From Caulobacter mirabilis (GTDB taxonomy: Bacteria; Pseudomonadota; Alphaproteobacteria; Caulobacterales; Caulobacteraceae): a DNA stretch of 64,000 nucleotides. The notes under the pieces are model-generated. The model made no database searches, had not been told where the DNA came from, and saw only the letters and a list, made by a program, of their open reading frames with translations. The position numbers were made by a program, and so were the translations under genes. The DNA lies in the NCBI RefSeq assembly GCF_002749615.1, contig NZ_CP024201.1, positions 4,197,001-4,261,000 on the forward strand, given 5' to 3'. Each line of letters starts with the position of its first letter. Within the stretch, counting starts at the first letter, position 1. Positions 54,667 to 63,803 of the stretch are shown here, one piece after another.

Positions 54667-55379
54667 GGGAGATCTCCGAAGCGGCCGGCCAGCTGGAAGG
54701 CGTGGCCGGGATGGATCAGGCGGGCGGCGGAGGCGACCTGCCCCCGGCTCCAGGTTCTGCGGGCGACGGTCAGGACCGGCGCGTCGGCGGGTATGCGCAG
54801 CAGTCCCGCGGTGCGGGCGTCGGCGGCCTCGGCCCGCACGATCTGCTCGCCGGCCTCGATGGGCGCGGCGGCGAGCAGGTGGGCGGCGGGCGTGCCGGAC
54901 GAGAAATCCTGCGTCAGATAGTCGGGGGCGATGGCCGGGTTGACCCACCGTCGCTCCAACTGGATCGGCGCGGCGTCCTCGAAGTGGATGATCTCAGACC
55001 GGAACACGGTCGCGCCGGCGGCCATGCCGAAGCGTTCGGCCATCTCGGCGTCGAGCACGGCGGCTTCCAGGGCCACCACCTCGGCGCGCCAGGCGCGGCC
55101 GCGAGCGGCGACCTCGGCGGCGATGTCGCGGATCTCCAGCGGGTGGCTTTCGGCCAGGGGCTCGCCGGCCACGAAGGCGCCGACGCCGGCCTTGCGCACG
55201 ATCAGCCCCTCGCGGGTCAGCTCGTCCAGAGCCCGGCGGATGGTCATGCGGGCGACGCCCAGCTCGCGCACCAGCTCGTGCTCCGAGGCGATGCGGTCGC
55301 CGGCGCGCCAGCGGCCGGTGCGGATGTTGCTCAGGACGTGCCGCTTCACCCGGGCCCAGACCGGCTGGGCGGCGGTCAT
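54663..55379 (-). CDS. hutC: GntR-family repressor HutC
   Basis: This 238-residue protein starts at ATG 55379, overlapping the hutF stop by four bases (ATGA). It has a GntR winged helix (about residues 8-72: [40 protein letters not shown]) and a UTRA effector domain. HutC proteins bind urocanate and release DNA. Its place inside the hut operon and the palindrome between hutF and hutI support autoregulation of both arms. Confidence 0.94.
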
Positions 55380-56707
55380 TCCGACAGCTCCCGGACGGCC
55401 TGGCGATAGCGGGCGGCGATGGCCTCGCGGGCGATGTGACGGCCGCCCTCGACGATGCGCCTGCCGCCCGACCAGACCTGGTCGATCCCGCCCGAACCGC
55501 TGAACACCAGGCTGTCGAGGATCAGGTCGCCCGGCCGCTCGACCAGGGTCGGATGGCTCTCGTCCAGCACGACCAGGTCGCAGCGGGCCCCCACGGCGAT
55601 CTCGCCGGTCTTCAAGCCGGTCGGATTGGCCCCGGCCCGCGCCGCCGACAACCACAGGCCGGCGCCGACGTGTTCGCCAGTCCCGCCGCTGAGGGTCCGC
55701 TTGCGCAGCTGCAGCCGGCGGCCGTACTCGAACCAGCGCAGCTCCTCGGCGACGTTGGTCGTGACGTGGCTGTCCGAGCCGATGCCGAAGCGCCCGCCCG
55801 CGCCCAGGAAGGCGTCGGCGTTGAAGAAGCCGTCGCCCAGATTGCCTTCCGTCGACGGGCACAGCGCCACGGTCGAGCCGGCGCGCGCCAGACCCGAGGC
55901 CTCGGCGTCGGTCATGTGGGTGGCGTGGACCAGGGTCCAGCGGCTGGACATCGGCGCGTTGGCCAGCAGCCATTCCACCGGCCGCGCGCCGGACCAGGCC
56001 AGGCAGTCGTCGACCTCGCCGGTCTGTTCCGCGGCGTGGATGTGGATCGGCAGGACCGGGTCGACCGCCGCCAGGACGTCGCGGATCTGCTCCGGCGTCA
56101 CGGCGCGCAGGCTGTGGAAGGCGAAGGCCTCGGCCTTGCTCAGCTCCAGCAGGCGCAGGAACTGGTCGGTGGTCTTGATGAAGCGGCGCTGGCCCGGCTT
56201 GGGCGGCAGGCCGCCGAAGCTGCTGTGGCTGTAGAGCACCGGGGCCAGGGTCAGGCCGAAGCCCGCCGCCTCCGCCGCCCGGCGGTGCGCGTGAGCGGTC
56301 TCGGCCGGGTCGGCGTAGGCCTGCCCCGTCGGGTCGTTGTGCAGGTAGTGGAACTCGACGATGCCGCTGTAGCCGCCCTCGGCCAGCTCCGCGTAGAGCA
56401 TGGCGGCGATGGCCTCCATCTGCTCGGGCGTGATGCGGTCGAGGAAGCGGTACATCGCCTCGCGCCAGGCCCAGAAGTCCTCGACGCCGGCCTTGGCCCG
56501 CTCGGCCAGGCCAGCCATGGCCCGCTGGAAGGCGTGGCTGTGCAGGTTGGTGACGGCGGGAACGACGGCGCCGGCGATTCGCTCGGCGTCGCCCTGCGGG
56601 ACGCCGGTTTCGATCGCCGTGATCACGCCGCCCTCGACGGTCAGACGGACATTGTCCGCCCAGCCCTGGGGCAATCTCGCTCGGTTCAGATGAAGATGAT
56701 TGGCCAA
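55376..56707 (-). CDS. hutF: Formimidoylglutamate deiminase
   Basis: This 443-residue amidohydrolase carries metal ligands in TNLHSHAFQRAM, IHIHAAEQTGEVDD, LVHATHM and GIGSDSHVTTN. It converts formimidoylglutamate to formylglutamate, so the cluster uses the HutF-HutG route rather than HutE/HutG-type formimidoylglutamase. The start is TTG 56707 with AGGA about ten bases upstream. The proposed operator begins ten bases further upstream, so repressor binding would also mask initiation signals. It is the first gene of the minus-strand hut transcript. Confidence 0.92.
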   Translation of the reverse strand: MANHLHLNRARLPQGWADNVRLTVEGGVITAIETGVPQGDAERIAGAVVPAVTNLHSHAFQRAMAGLAERAKAGVEDFWAWREAMYRFLDRITPEQMEAIAAMLYAELAEGGYSGIVEFHYLHNDPTGQAYADPAETAHAHRRAAEAAGFGLTLAPVLYSHSSFGGLPPKPGQRRFIKTTDQFLRLLELSKAEAFAFHSLRAVTPEQIRDVLAAVDPVLPIHIHAAEQTGEVDDCLAWSGARPVEWLLANAPMSSRWTLVHATHMTDAEASGLARAGSTVALCPSTEGNLGDGFFNADAFLGAGGRFGIGSDSHVTTNVAEELRWFEYGRRLQLRKRTLSGGTGEHVGAGLWLSAARAGANPTGLKTGEIAVGARCDLVVLDESHPTLVERPGDLILDSLVFSGSGGIDQVWSGGRRIVEGGRHIAREAIAARYRQAVRELSE

Positions 56708-56717
56708 GTTGTCTAAT

Positions 56718-56731
56718 CCTGTCTAGACAGG
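56718..56731. promoter_or_regulatory. Probable HutC operator between hutF and hutI
   Basis: CCTGTCTAGACAGG is a perfect 14-bp palindrome lying in the 66-bp divergent gap. A half-site-like TTGTCTA precedes it (56709-56715). Known HutC sites in proteobacteria are short palindromes of the same TGTnTAnACA type. One site between divergent arms could repress both. Confidence 0.72.
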
Positions 56732-56773
56732 TGCACCCTATCCACGAACCGGCAGGGATGGCAAGACAGCGAT

Positions 56774-57988
56774 ATGCAGCGGATCGATCTTCTTCTCACC
56801 GACTGCCGCGCCGCGACCATGGTCGCTGGCGGCGAGCCCTACGGCGCGATCGAGGACGCCGCGGTGGCGATCGACGGCGGCCGCATCGTCTGGATCGGCC
56901 CGCGCGCCGACCTGCCCGAGTTTTCGCCGATCAACACCGCCCGCCTGGACGGCCGCTGGATCACGCCCGGCCTCGTCGACTGCCACACCCACCTGGTGTT
57001 CGGCGGCGACCGCATCGGCGAGTTCGAGGCCCGGCTGGGCGGCACGACCTACGAGGAGATCGCCAAGGCGGGCGGCGGAATCCGCTCCTCCGTGGCCGCC
57101 ACCCGCGCCGCCGACGAAGCCGAGCTGATCCGGCGCGGCCGCCGTCGCCTGGCCAACTTCGTCGCCGAGGGCGTGACCACGATCGAGATCAAGTCCGGCT
57201 ACGGCCTGGACCCCGAAGCCGAGCTGAAGATGCTGCGCGCCGCCCGCTACCTGGACGGCGACGTGCGGGTGGTGACCAGCTTCCTGGGCCTGCACGCCGT
57301 GCCCAAGGATCAGGACCGCGACGCCTATGTCTCGCAGATGATCGACGAGGTCCTGCCCCGCGCGGCGGCGGAGGGCCTGGCCGACATCGTCGACGCCTAT
57401 CTGGAGGGCATCGCCTTCACGCCCGACGAGGTCTCGCGTCTGTTCGACAAGGCCAAGGCCCTGGGCCTGCCGGTGCGGCTGCACGCCGACCAACTGACCG
57501 ACGGCGGCGGCGCGGCGTTGGCGGCGAAGCACGGGGCGCTGTCGGCCGACCATCTGGAATACACCGGCCAGGCCGGTGTCGAGGCCCTGGCCAAGGCGGG
57601 AACCGTCGCGGTGCTGCTGCCGGGAGCCTTCGTCGCCCTGGCCGAGACCCAGAAGCCTCCGGTCGAAGCCCTGCGCGCGGCCGGGGCGGACATGGCGGTG
57701 GCCAGCGACTGCAACCCCGGCACCTCGCCGCTGCTGTCGCTGCGCGCCGCGATGCACCTGGCCTGCGTCCAGTTCAAGCTGACCCCGGAGGAGGCCATCG
57801 CCGGCGCCACCCGCAACGCCGCCAAGGCCCTGGGCCTGGCCGCCGAGACCGGGACGCTGGAGGTCGGGAAGCTGGCCGATATCGCGGTTTGGGACATCGA
57901 GCGCCCGGCGGAGCTCTGCTACTGGCTGGGCGGCGCCTTGCTGCACAAGAGCTGGCGCGCAGGCCGGCCGATCGTGACGCGGAACTAG
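56774..57988 (+). CDS. hutI: Imidazolonepropionase
   Basis: This 404-residue amidohydrolase opens the imidazolone ring to give formimidoylglutamate. Metal-binding and signature stretches are VDCHTHLVFGGDRIGEFEAR, TIEIKSGYGLDPEAELKMLR, VRLHADQLTDGGG and ASDCNPGTSP. It starts at ATG 56774 behind GGGATGGCAAG. It is transcribed divergently from the other hut genes from the shared operator region. Its stop lies four bases from the tadC stop on the other strand. Confidence 0.95.
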   Translation: MQRIDLLLTDCRAATMVAGGEPYGAIEDAAVAIDGGRIVWIGPRADLPEFSPINTARLDGRWITPGLVDCHTHLVFGGDRIGEFEARLGGTTYEEIAKAGGGIRSSVAATRAADEAELIRRGRRRLANFVAEGVTTIEIKSGYGLDPEAELKMLRAARYLDGDVRVVTSFLGLHAVPKDQDRDAYVSQMIDEVLPRAAAEGLADIVDAYLEGIAFTPDEVSRLFDKAKALGLPVRLHADQLTDGGGAALAAKHGALSADHLEYTGQAGVEALAKAGTVAVLLPGAFVALAETQKPPVEALRAAGADMAVASDCNPGTSPLLSLRAAMHLACVQFKLTPEEAIAGATRNAAKALGLAAETGTLEVGKLADIAVWDIERPAELCYWLGGALLHKSWRAGRPIVTRN

Positions 57989-57992
57989 CGCG

Positions 57993-58934
57993 TCACTTCA
58001 TCAGCGTCTGGCTGATCCGATACGCCGCGGGAAGCATCAGCACCCCCATCAGACAGGGGAAGATGAACAGGATCAGCGGCACCATCAGCTTGGCCGGCAG
58101 GGCCATGGCCTTCTCCTCCGCGCGCAGCATGCGCTTGGCGCGCATGTCGTCGGAGAAGACCGCCAGGGTCTCGCCCAGGCTGGTGCCCATCTCTTCCGCC
58201 TGACGCAGCATGGTGGCCAGCGAGCGGGCCTCCTCGATCCCCAGGCGCTCGGCGAACGAGGCCCAGGCGTCCTTGCGGGCCCGGCCGGCGCGCAGCTCCA
58301 GCGTCAGGAACTTCAGATGCTCGGCCAGGTGCGGATAGCGGCGGACCAGCTCGTCGGTCACGCGATTGACGGCGGCGTCCAGCGACAGGCCGGCCTCCAC
58401 CGACGCGACCAGCAGGTCGAGCAGGTCCGGGAAGCCCTCCATGTATTCGAGCTCGAGCTTGCGCCGCTTGGCCTTCACCACCTGGTCCGGCCCCAGGATG
58501 GCCGCGAGCGCAAAACCGGCCGCGGGCAGCAGGGCGATCATCCCCGCGCCCTTGCCCACCACCAGGGGCAGCACCAGGACGGTGGCCACCGTCGCCGCGA
58601 ACAGGGCCACGGCCTTGGCGCCCAGGTAGATGGCCACGGCCTCGCGGCTGTACCAGCCGGCCTGCACCATGCGCTGGCGAATGGTCGAGATCTGCGCCGG
58701 GTCCTGGATCGCCATCCGGTCGCCCAGCCGCTTCACGCCGCTCATCACGCCGCTCACCGCCGCGCTCGGCGCGCCGGCGCCGGAAACAACGACGGCCTGG
58801 CCGGCGAGCCGGGCGCGCCGTCGCGCCGTCAGCCTGGCCTCGCGCAGGGCCAGGAACAGGCCCCCGCCCAGCCCCACCGCGATCAGGCCCGCGGCGGCCC
58901 AGGTCAGCAGAGTCTGCAGCTGAACAGCGTCCAT
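57993..58934 (-). CDS. tadC: Tad pilus inner-membrane protein TadC (CpaH)
   Basis: This 313-residue GspF-family protein has N-terminal and C-terminal membrane helices flanking the GspF domain. ELEYMEGFPDLLDLLVASVE and GLSLDAAVNRVTDELVRRYP match TadC, and it ends LPAAYRISQTLMK. With TadB it forms the inner-membrane platform on which CpaF powers Flp pilin assembly. It is last in the cluster and starts four bases after tadB. Confidence 0.9.
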   Translation of the reverse strand: MDAVQLQTLLTWAAAGLIAVGLGGGLFLALREARLTARRRARLAGQAVVVSGAGAPSAAVSGVMSGVKRLGDRMAIQDPAQISTIRQRMVQAGWYSREAVAIYLGAKAVALFAATVATVLVLPLVVGKGAGMIALLPAAGFALAAILGPDQVVKAKRRKLELEYMEGFPDLLDLLVASVEAGLSLDAAVNRVTDELVRRYPHLAEHLKFLTLELRAGRARKDAWASFAERLGIEEARSLATMLRQAEEMGTSLGETLAVFSDDMRAKRMLRAEEKAMALPAKLMVPLILFIFPCLMGVLMLPAAYRISQTLMK

Positions 58935-58938
58935 GGCT

Positions 58939-59901
58939 TCAGATCCGCATGTCGATCATGCGCCGCATGACCAGGTTGCCGATGAACATCCAGACGCCCA
59001 GGACGACCAAGCCGATCTTCACGGGAGTCGCGTGGATGACGGCGCCGTAGAAGTGGGGGGCGGAGACGGTCAGGATGCCCAGGACGCCGAACGGCGCGCC
59101 GGTCAGGATCATCGCCGAGGCTCGCCCCTCGCTCGACGCCGCCTTGATCTTCATCCGCATCTTGGCCCGCTCGCGCACGGCCTTGGCGTTCATCTTCAGC
59201 AGGCCGGTCAGGTTGCCGCCGGACCTCTCCTGCAGCCGGATGGTGGCCGCGAACAGGTCGACGTCCGGATGGCGGCAGCGGTCGGCGATGCGCCCCACGG
59301 CCTGCTCCAGCGTCGCGCCGTAGGCGATCTCGTCCGCCGCCATGCCGAACTCCGATCCCAGCGGGTCGGGCATCTCGCGCCCGACCAGGGCGACGGCCGT
59401 CGGCACCGGATGCCCGGCCTCGAGACTGCGCACGATGATCTCCAGCGCGTTCGGCAGCTGGGTCGCGATCGCCTTGGCCCGCGCCTCGGCCTTGAAGTGC
59501 AGGAAGGCCAGCGGCAGGGCGATCGAGACGGCCGGCGCCACGGCCAGGGCGATCAGCGGGCTGCGCGTCCAGACGAACAGCAGCAGGAACACCGTCGCCG
59601 CCAGGCCGATGACGTACAGGGCCCAGCGCCGAGGCTGGTACGGCACGCCCGATCGCGCGACCATGTCGGACAGCCAGCGCATCATGATGCGGCTGTCGCC
59701 GGACTCGCTCAGGCCGCGCTGCTTGCGCAACTCCAGCACCAGTTCGGCCAGCGAGCCGGTCCGTTCGACGACGGCCAACCGCTTGTTGACCTTGCGCCGC
59801 GTCCCGGCGGTGCGGACCAGCCCGAGCAGCGCCTGGGCCGCGGTCATCACCGCCGCGAAGACCAGCACCAGGAAGACCCACCGCGGATCGAAATCCGGCA
59901 T
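58939..59901 (-). CDS. tadB: Tad pilus inner-membrane protein TadB (CpaG)
   Basis: This 320-residue GspF-family protein has an N-terminal membrane helix, a cytoplasmic segment and paired central and C-terminal helices. NALEIIVRSLEAGHPVPTAV and ERSGGNLTGLLKMNAKAVRE are TadB signatures. It pairs with TadC in the pilus platform. The start overlaps the cpaF stop (TGATG). Confidence 0.92.
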   Translation of the reverse strand: MPDFDPRWVFLVLVFAAVMTAAQALLGLVRTAGTRRKVNKRLAVVERTGSLAELVLELRKQRGLSESGDSRIMMRWLSDMVARSGVPYQPRRWALYVIGLAATVFLLLFVWTRSPLIALAVAPAVSIALPLAFLHFKAEARAKAIATQLPNALEIIVRSLEAGHPVPTAVALVGREMPDPLGSEFGMAADEIAYGATLEQAVGRIADRCRHPDVDLFAATIRLQERSGGNLTGLLKMNAKAVRERAKMRMKIKAASSEGRASAMILTGAPFGVLGILTVSAPHFYGAVIHATPVKIGLVVLGVWMFIGNLVMRRMIDMRI

Positions 59902-61289
59902 CAGAGCGCCCGCTGCGGGTCGAAGTTGGCGGTGTCGTACTGAATGCCGCGACGCTGCATCTCATCCAGACATCGCGGTCGCAGCCCCGTGGCGCGGAAC
60001 TCGCCATGCACCGTGCCGTCCGGATCCGTCCGGGTGCGGTTGAACACGAAGATGTCCTGCATCTGCACGACATGGCCTTCCATGCCGGTGATCTCGGTGA
60101 CGTTCATCACCTTCCGCTTGCCGTCCGACAGGCGCATCACCTGCACCACCATGCCGACGGCGGCGGCGATCTGGCCGCGCACGGCCTCGTTCGAGAGGTT
60201 CATGCCGCCCATCGCCACCATCTGCTCCAGGCGGGTGATGGCCTCGCGCGGATTGTTGGCGTGGATGGTGGCCATCGAGCCCTCGTGGCCGGTGTTCATG
60301 GCCTGGAGCATGTCGAAAGCCTCTTCCGAGCGCACCTCCCCCAGGATGACGCGGTCGGGACGCATGCGGAGGGCGTTCTTGACCAGCTCGCGCTGCCGGA
60401 TCTCTCCCTTGCCCTCAATGTTCGGCGGACGGGTCTCCATCCGCACGACATGCGGCTGCTGCAGCTGCAGCTCGGCGGCGTCCTCGATGGTGATCAGGCG
60501 TTCGCCGTGGCTGATGGCGGCCGACAGGGCGTTGAGCAGCGTGGTCTTGCCCGAGCCCGTGCCGCCGCTGATCACGGTCGATACCCGGCTGCGGATCGCC
60601 CCGTGCAGGAATTCCGCCACGCAGGTCGGCATCGCCCCGACCCCGACCAGCCGTTCGAGGCTGAGCGGCTTCTTGGAGAACTTCCGGATCGAGACGCAGG
60701 CGCCGTCGATGGCGATCGGCGCGATGGCGGCGTTGACCCGGCTGCCGTCGGCCAGGCGGGCGTCGACCATCGGCTGGCTTTCGTCAATGCGGCGGCCGAC
60801 GGCGGCGACGATGCGATTGACGATCCGCAGCAGGTGGTCGTTGTCGCGGAAGCGGATCGGAGTCAGCTCCAGCTCGCCGCGCCGCTCGACGTACACCTGG
60901 AACGGACCGTTGATCAGGATGTCGTTGATCGACTCGTCCTTCAGCAGCGGCTCGATCGGCCCCAGGCCGACCATCTCGTCGAATATCTCGGCGCCGAGCT
61001 GATCCATTTCACCGCCCGACAGGCCCAGACGGCCATCGCGCGCGAAGTCGCCGACCAGCTTGCGGACCTGGCGGCGCATCTCGCTCTCGTCCAGCTCGCC
61101 GAGCTTGGACAGGTCGATCTCCTCGATCAGCTTGCCGTGCAGACGCAGGCGCATGTCGAGCAGTTCGTCGGTCAGGGCGTTCTGCGGCGCCGGCGGCGGG
61201 GTCTCGACGATCACGATCGACGCCGCCTCGGGCGCCTCGGCGACCGGCGGCGGCGGAACCGTCGCGCGTCGAAGCGAGAACCGGCTCAT
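59901..61289 (-). CDS. cpaF: Tad pilus secretion ATPase CpaF (TadA)
   Basis: This 462-residue VirB11/PilT-like ATPase has an N-terminal domain with the FARDGRLGLSGGEMDQLGAE region, Walker A GGTGSGKTTLLNALSAAIS and Walker B RPDRVILGEVRSEEAFDML. The His box GSMATIHANN completes the motif set. It should form a hexamer driving both extension and retraction of the Flp pilus. Its start overlaps the cpaE stop (TGATG). Confidence 0.95.
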   Translation of the reverse strand: MSRFSLRRATVPPPPVAEAPEAASIVIVETPPPAPQNALTDELLDMRLRLHGKLIEEIDLSKLGELDESEMRRQVRKLVGDFARDGRLGLSGGEMDQLGAEIFDEMVGLGPIEPLLKDESINDILINGPFQVYVERRGELELTPIRFRDNDHLLRIVNRIVAAVGRRIDESQPMVDARLADGSRVNAAIAPIAIDGACVSIRKFSKKPLSLERLVGVGAMPTCVAEFLHGAIRSRVSTVISGGTGSGKTTLLNALSAAISHGERLITIEDAAELQLQQPHVVRMETRPPNIEGKGEIRQRELVKNALRMRPDRVILGEVRSEEAFDMLQAMNTGHEGSMATIHANNPREAITRLEQMVAMGGMNLSNEAVRGQIAAAVGMVVQVMRLSDGKRKVMNVTEITGMEGHVVQMQDIFVFNRTRTDPDGTVHGEFRATGLRPRCLDEMQRRGIQYDTANFDPQRAL

Positions 61290-62440
61290 CAGGCGGCCCT
61301 TCCGTGGCGGGCAGGCGCGACCAGAAGCCGGTCGACCAGGTCGCCGACATCCTTGACGATACGGGACTTGGGCCGGTGCTGGCTGATCGGGCCGCCCAGA
61401 TTGGCCGAGGCGGCGGCGGCTTCCCAGTCCGAGGTGACCCCGCCGGCGGCCTTGCGCTGCAGCGCCTTCTCGGCTTCGCCCATCGACGGCGCCGGACCGA
61501 AGACCCGCTTGGCCAGGCGGTTCAGCACCACCTGCGGCGGCGGCCCGTCGGGCAGGTCGGTCTCGATCTCGGCGGCCAGTGACCGGGCGGCGAGCAGCGC
61601 CGGCACGGTCAGTTCGGACACCACCAGCAGCTCATCGGCGCCGCTGATCGCCTCCAGCGTCCAGGCCCGGCGATGGCGCGGCAGATCGACCACGACGACG
61701 TCATAGACCTGGCAGGCCACTTCCAGGATGCGCAGGACGGCGTCGGCGGAGGTCGTGTCGAAGGCGGTTGGATCGCGCTCGGCGGCGAGCAGGTCGAAGC
61801 CGCCCGGCGCCGACGAGGCGAAGGCGTCCAGGACCGCCGGGTCGATCCGCTCCGGCGCCTGGGAGGCCTTGCCCAGCATCATATTGGCAGAGGCCCCCAG
61901 GTAGGCGGCGACAGAGCCGTCGACGAGGTTCAGGTCGATCAGGCAGACGCGGCGCGATCCTGGATGGCGGACCGCCAGGGCGCTGGCGATCTCGATGGCG
62001 ATGGTGGTCGCCCCCGCGCCGCCCACGGCGCCCGTCACCATCCAGCAGCGGGAGGTCGGACGGGCCGCCGGCGCCGGCTGCGGCAGAGCCAGGCCGGCCG
62101 CGGCCACGGCGAGATCCGGCGCGCTGAACGGCGCTTCGAGCACGTCCGACCGCGGCAGCCGCATCAGGTTGCGCACCAGCCCGGCCGGCAGATGCTCGCC
62201 GGTCAGCAGGATCGGCGGCGGCGCGGTCGCCTGCCCGAGGGCGGCCACGGCGGCTGAGAGTCCCTCCGGCGCCACGCCGGCGGCGTCGATCACCACCAGA
62301 TGCGGCGTCTCGTCGAAGGCCCAGCGGCCCTGCAAGAGGTCGATCCCGCCCGTGTCGATCACGGCGTCCCTGAAGGCCTGGCGGCCCATCTCGGCCAGCC
62401 CGTCGCCGATGATCAGAATGCGGCGTCCTGCGAAACTCAT
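61289..62440 (-). CDS. cpaE: Tad pilus localisation protein CpaE (TadZ), atypical P-loop
   Basis: This 383-residue protein has an atypical receiver-like N-terminal domain (about 1-115) and a ParA/MinD-like ATPase domain (about 130-370, with VCLIDLNLVDGSVAAYLGAS and VYDVVVVDLPRHR). The P-loop reads VTGAVGGAGATTIA (about residues 135-148). The signature Lys and the P-loop Lys of a typical K-G-G-x-G-K-T-T are both absent; TadZ proteins often lack the second, but not usually the first. It is also shorter than Caulobacter CpaE. It likely positions the pilus at the pole and may not hydrolyse ATP. Confidence 0.85.
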   Translation of the reverse strand: MSFAGRRILIIGDGLAEMGRQAFRDAVIDTGGIDLLQGRWAFDETPHLVVIDAAGVAPEGLSAAVAALGQATAPPPILLTGEHLPAGLVRNLMRLPRSDVLEAPFSAPDLAVAAAGLALPQPAPAARPTSRCWMVTGAVGGAGATTIAIEIASALAVRHPGSRRVCLIDLNLVDGSVAAYLGASANMMLGKASQAPERIDPAVLDAFASSAPGGFDLLAAERDPTAFDTTSADAVLRILEVACQVYDVVVVDLPRHRRAWTLEAISGADELLVVSELTVPALLAARSLAAEIETDLPDGPPPQVVLNRLAKRVFGPAPSMGEAEKALQRKAAGGVTSDWEAAAASANLGGPISQHRPKSRIVKDVGDLVDRLLVAPARHGRAA

Positions 62441-62450
62441 GACGGGAACC

Positions 62451-63803
62451 TCAAGGCGCAGCGGGATCGGGGGCGTAGGAATCGGCCGGCGACGGCTTGA
62501 TCGGCCGGTCCAGCGCCATGCCCTGGAAGATCAGATCGATCGCGGTCGGCTCGCGCGTATTGCCCAGCGGCTCGGGCGCCAGGCGGCGGCTCTGAGCGGC
62601 GGTGGTCAGCCGCGGCGTGACCAGGATCACCAGCTCGGTCTCCTGTTTGCGCCAGCGGGCCGAGCGGAACAGCGTCCCCAGGATCGGCACCTCGCCCGCC
62701 CAGGGCAGCTGGCGCACGGTGTTGCTGTAGTCCTGCTGGAACAGGCCGGCGATGGCGAAGCTCTCGCCATCCTTCAGCTCGACGGTGGTGCCGGCGCGCC
62801 GCACCAGCAGGCTGGGGACGTCCACGCCCGACAGCCGGATGTTAGCGCGGCTGTCGAGCTGGCTGACCTCCGGCGCGACCTTCAGGCGGATCAGACCGCT
62901 GTCCTGAACCACCGGAGTGAATTTCAGCGTCACCCCGAAGGGCTTGTAGGCGACGGTGATGTCGCCCTGGCCGGCGGGGATCGGATAGGGAAACTCGCCC
63001 CCGGCCAGGAAGGTGGCTTCCTCGCCGGAGATGGCGGCCAGGTTCGGCCGGGCCAGGGTGCGGATGACGCCCTTCTCCTCGAGCGCTCGCAGCGTGGCCT
63101 CGATCGACAGCGTGCCGATGTTGGTCTTGATGCCCAGCGTGCCCTGCGGCGTCGAGGCGCCGACCAGGCCGGAGCCCGAGCCGAACACGATGCCGGAGTT
63201 GTTCTGCATCCCCAGGTTGACGCCGAAATCCTTCAGCGCCGTCCGGCTGGCCTCGATGATCCGCACCTCCAGCATGACCTGCTGGGCGGCCTCGACGGTC
63301 AGCTCCGAACTTACCGCCTGGGGGGCGTAGCGCTCGGCGATCGCCTTGGCGCGGGCCGCGACGGACGTCGTGCTGACCTGGCCCGACAGCATCACGCCAC
63401 CGGCCAGGGCCGAGACGCGGATCGGCTCGCCGGGCAGCGCGGACGCCAGGTCGGCCTGCAGCGACTCCAGGTCCTGGGCCACGCGGACGTCGATCACCTC
63501 GATCAGGCGATGGCTACGATCGTAGACCAGGACGTTGGTGGTCCCCAGGGTCTTGCCGCGGACATAGACGCTGCGGTCCGTATTGGCGACGATGCTGGCG
63601 ATGTCCGGCTGGGCCACGACGATCTCGCCGGCGCCGGCCATCAGCCGGAAGGCCGCGGACTTGTCCTTCGGCACCGTGATCACGCGGCTGGGCGCCATCT
63701 CGCCGATCAGGCTCTGGGAGACGAAGTTCTGAGCCTGGACGGCCGGGGCGGTCGCGGCGACAGCGGCCGCGCAGAGCAGGGCGACGATGCGCATGTTCAC
63801 CAT
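62451..63803 (-). CDS. cpaC: Tad pilus outer-membrane secretin CpaC (RcpA)
   Basis: This 450-residue protein has a signal peptide (residues 1 to about 25, cleavage near AVQAQ). An N-terminal pilus/BON-like domain (about 30-165: SRVITVPKDKSAAFRLMAG, SALAGGVMLSGQVST) precedes the secretin domain (about 180-410: VMLEVRIIEASRTALKDFGV, LARPNLAAISGEEATFLAGG, ELVILVTPRL). It forms the outer-membrane channel for the Flp pilus. The start is ATG 63803, overlapping the upstream stop by seven bases; ATG 63794 is an alternative. A cpaD gene would normally follow and is absent. Confidence 0.92.
   Translation of the reverse strand: MVNMRIVALLCAAAVAATAPAVQAQNFVSQSLIGEMAPSRVITVPKDKSAAFRLMAGAGEIVVAQPDIASIVANTDRSVYVRGKTLGTTNVLVYDRSHRLIEVIDVRVAQDLESLQADLASALPGEPIRVSALAGGVMLSGQVSTTSVAARAKAIAERYAPQAVSSELTVEAAQQVMLEVRIIEASRTALKDFGVNLGMQNNSGIVFGSGSGLVGASTPQGTLGIKTNIGTLSIEATLRALEEKGVIRTLARPNLAAISGEEATFLAGGEFPYPIPAGQGDITVAYKPFGVTLKFTPVVQDSGLIRLKVAPEVSQLDSRANIRLSGVDVPSLLVRRAGTTVELKDGESFAIAGLFQQDYSNTVRQLPWAGEVPILGTLFRSARWRKQETELVILVTPRLTTAAQSRRLAPEPLGNTREPTAIDLIFQGMALDRPIKPSPADSYAPDPAAP

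Noticed and set aside
54667..54948. Extended N-terminus of urocanate hydratase
   Set aside because: The extension overlaps hutC in another frame and is Arg/Pro-rich; the TTG at 54666 gives the family length.
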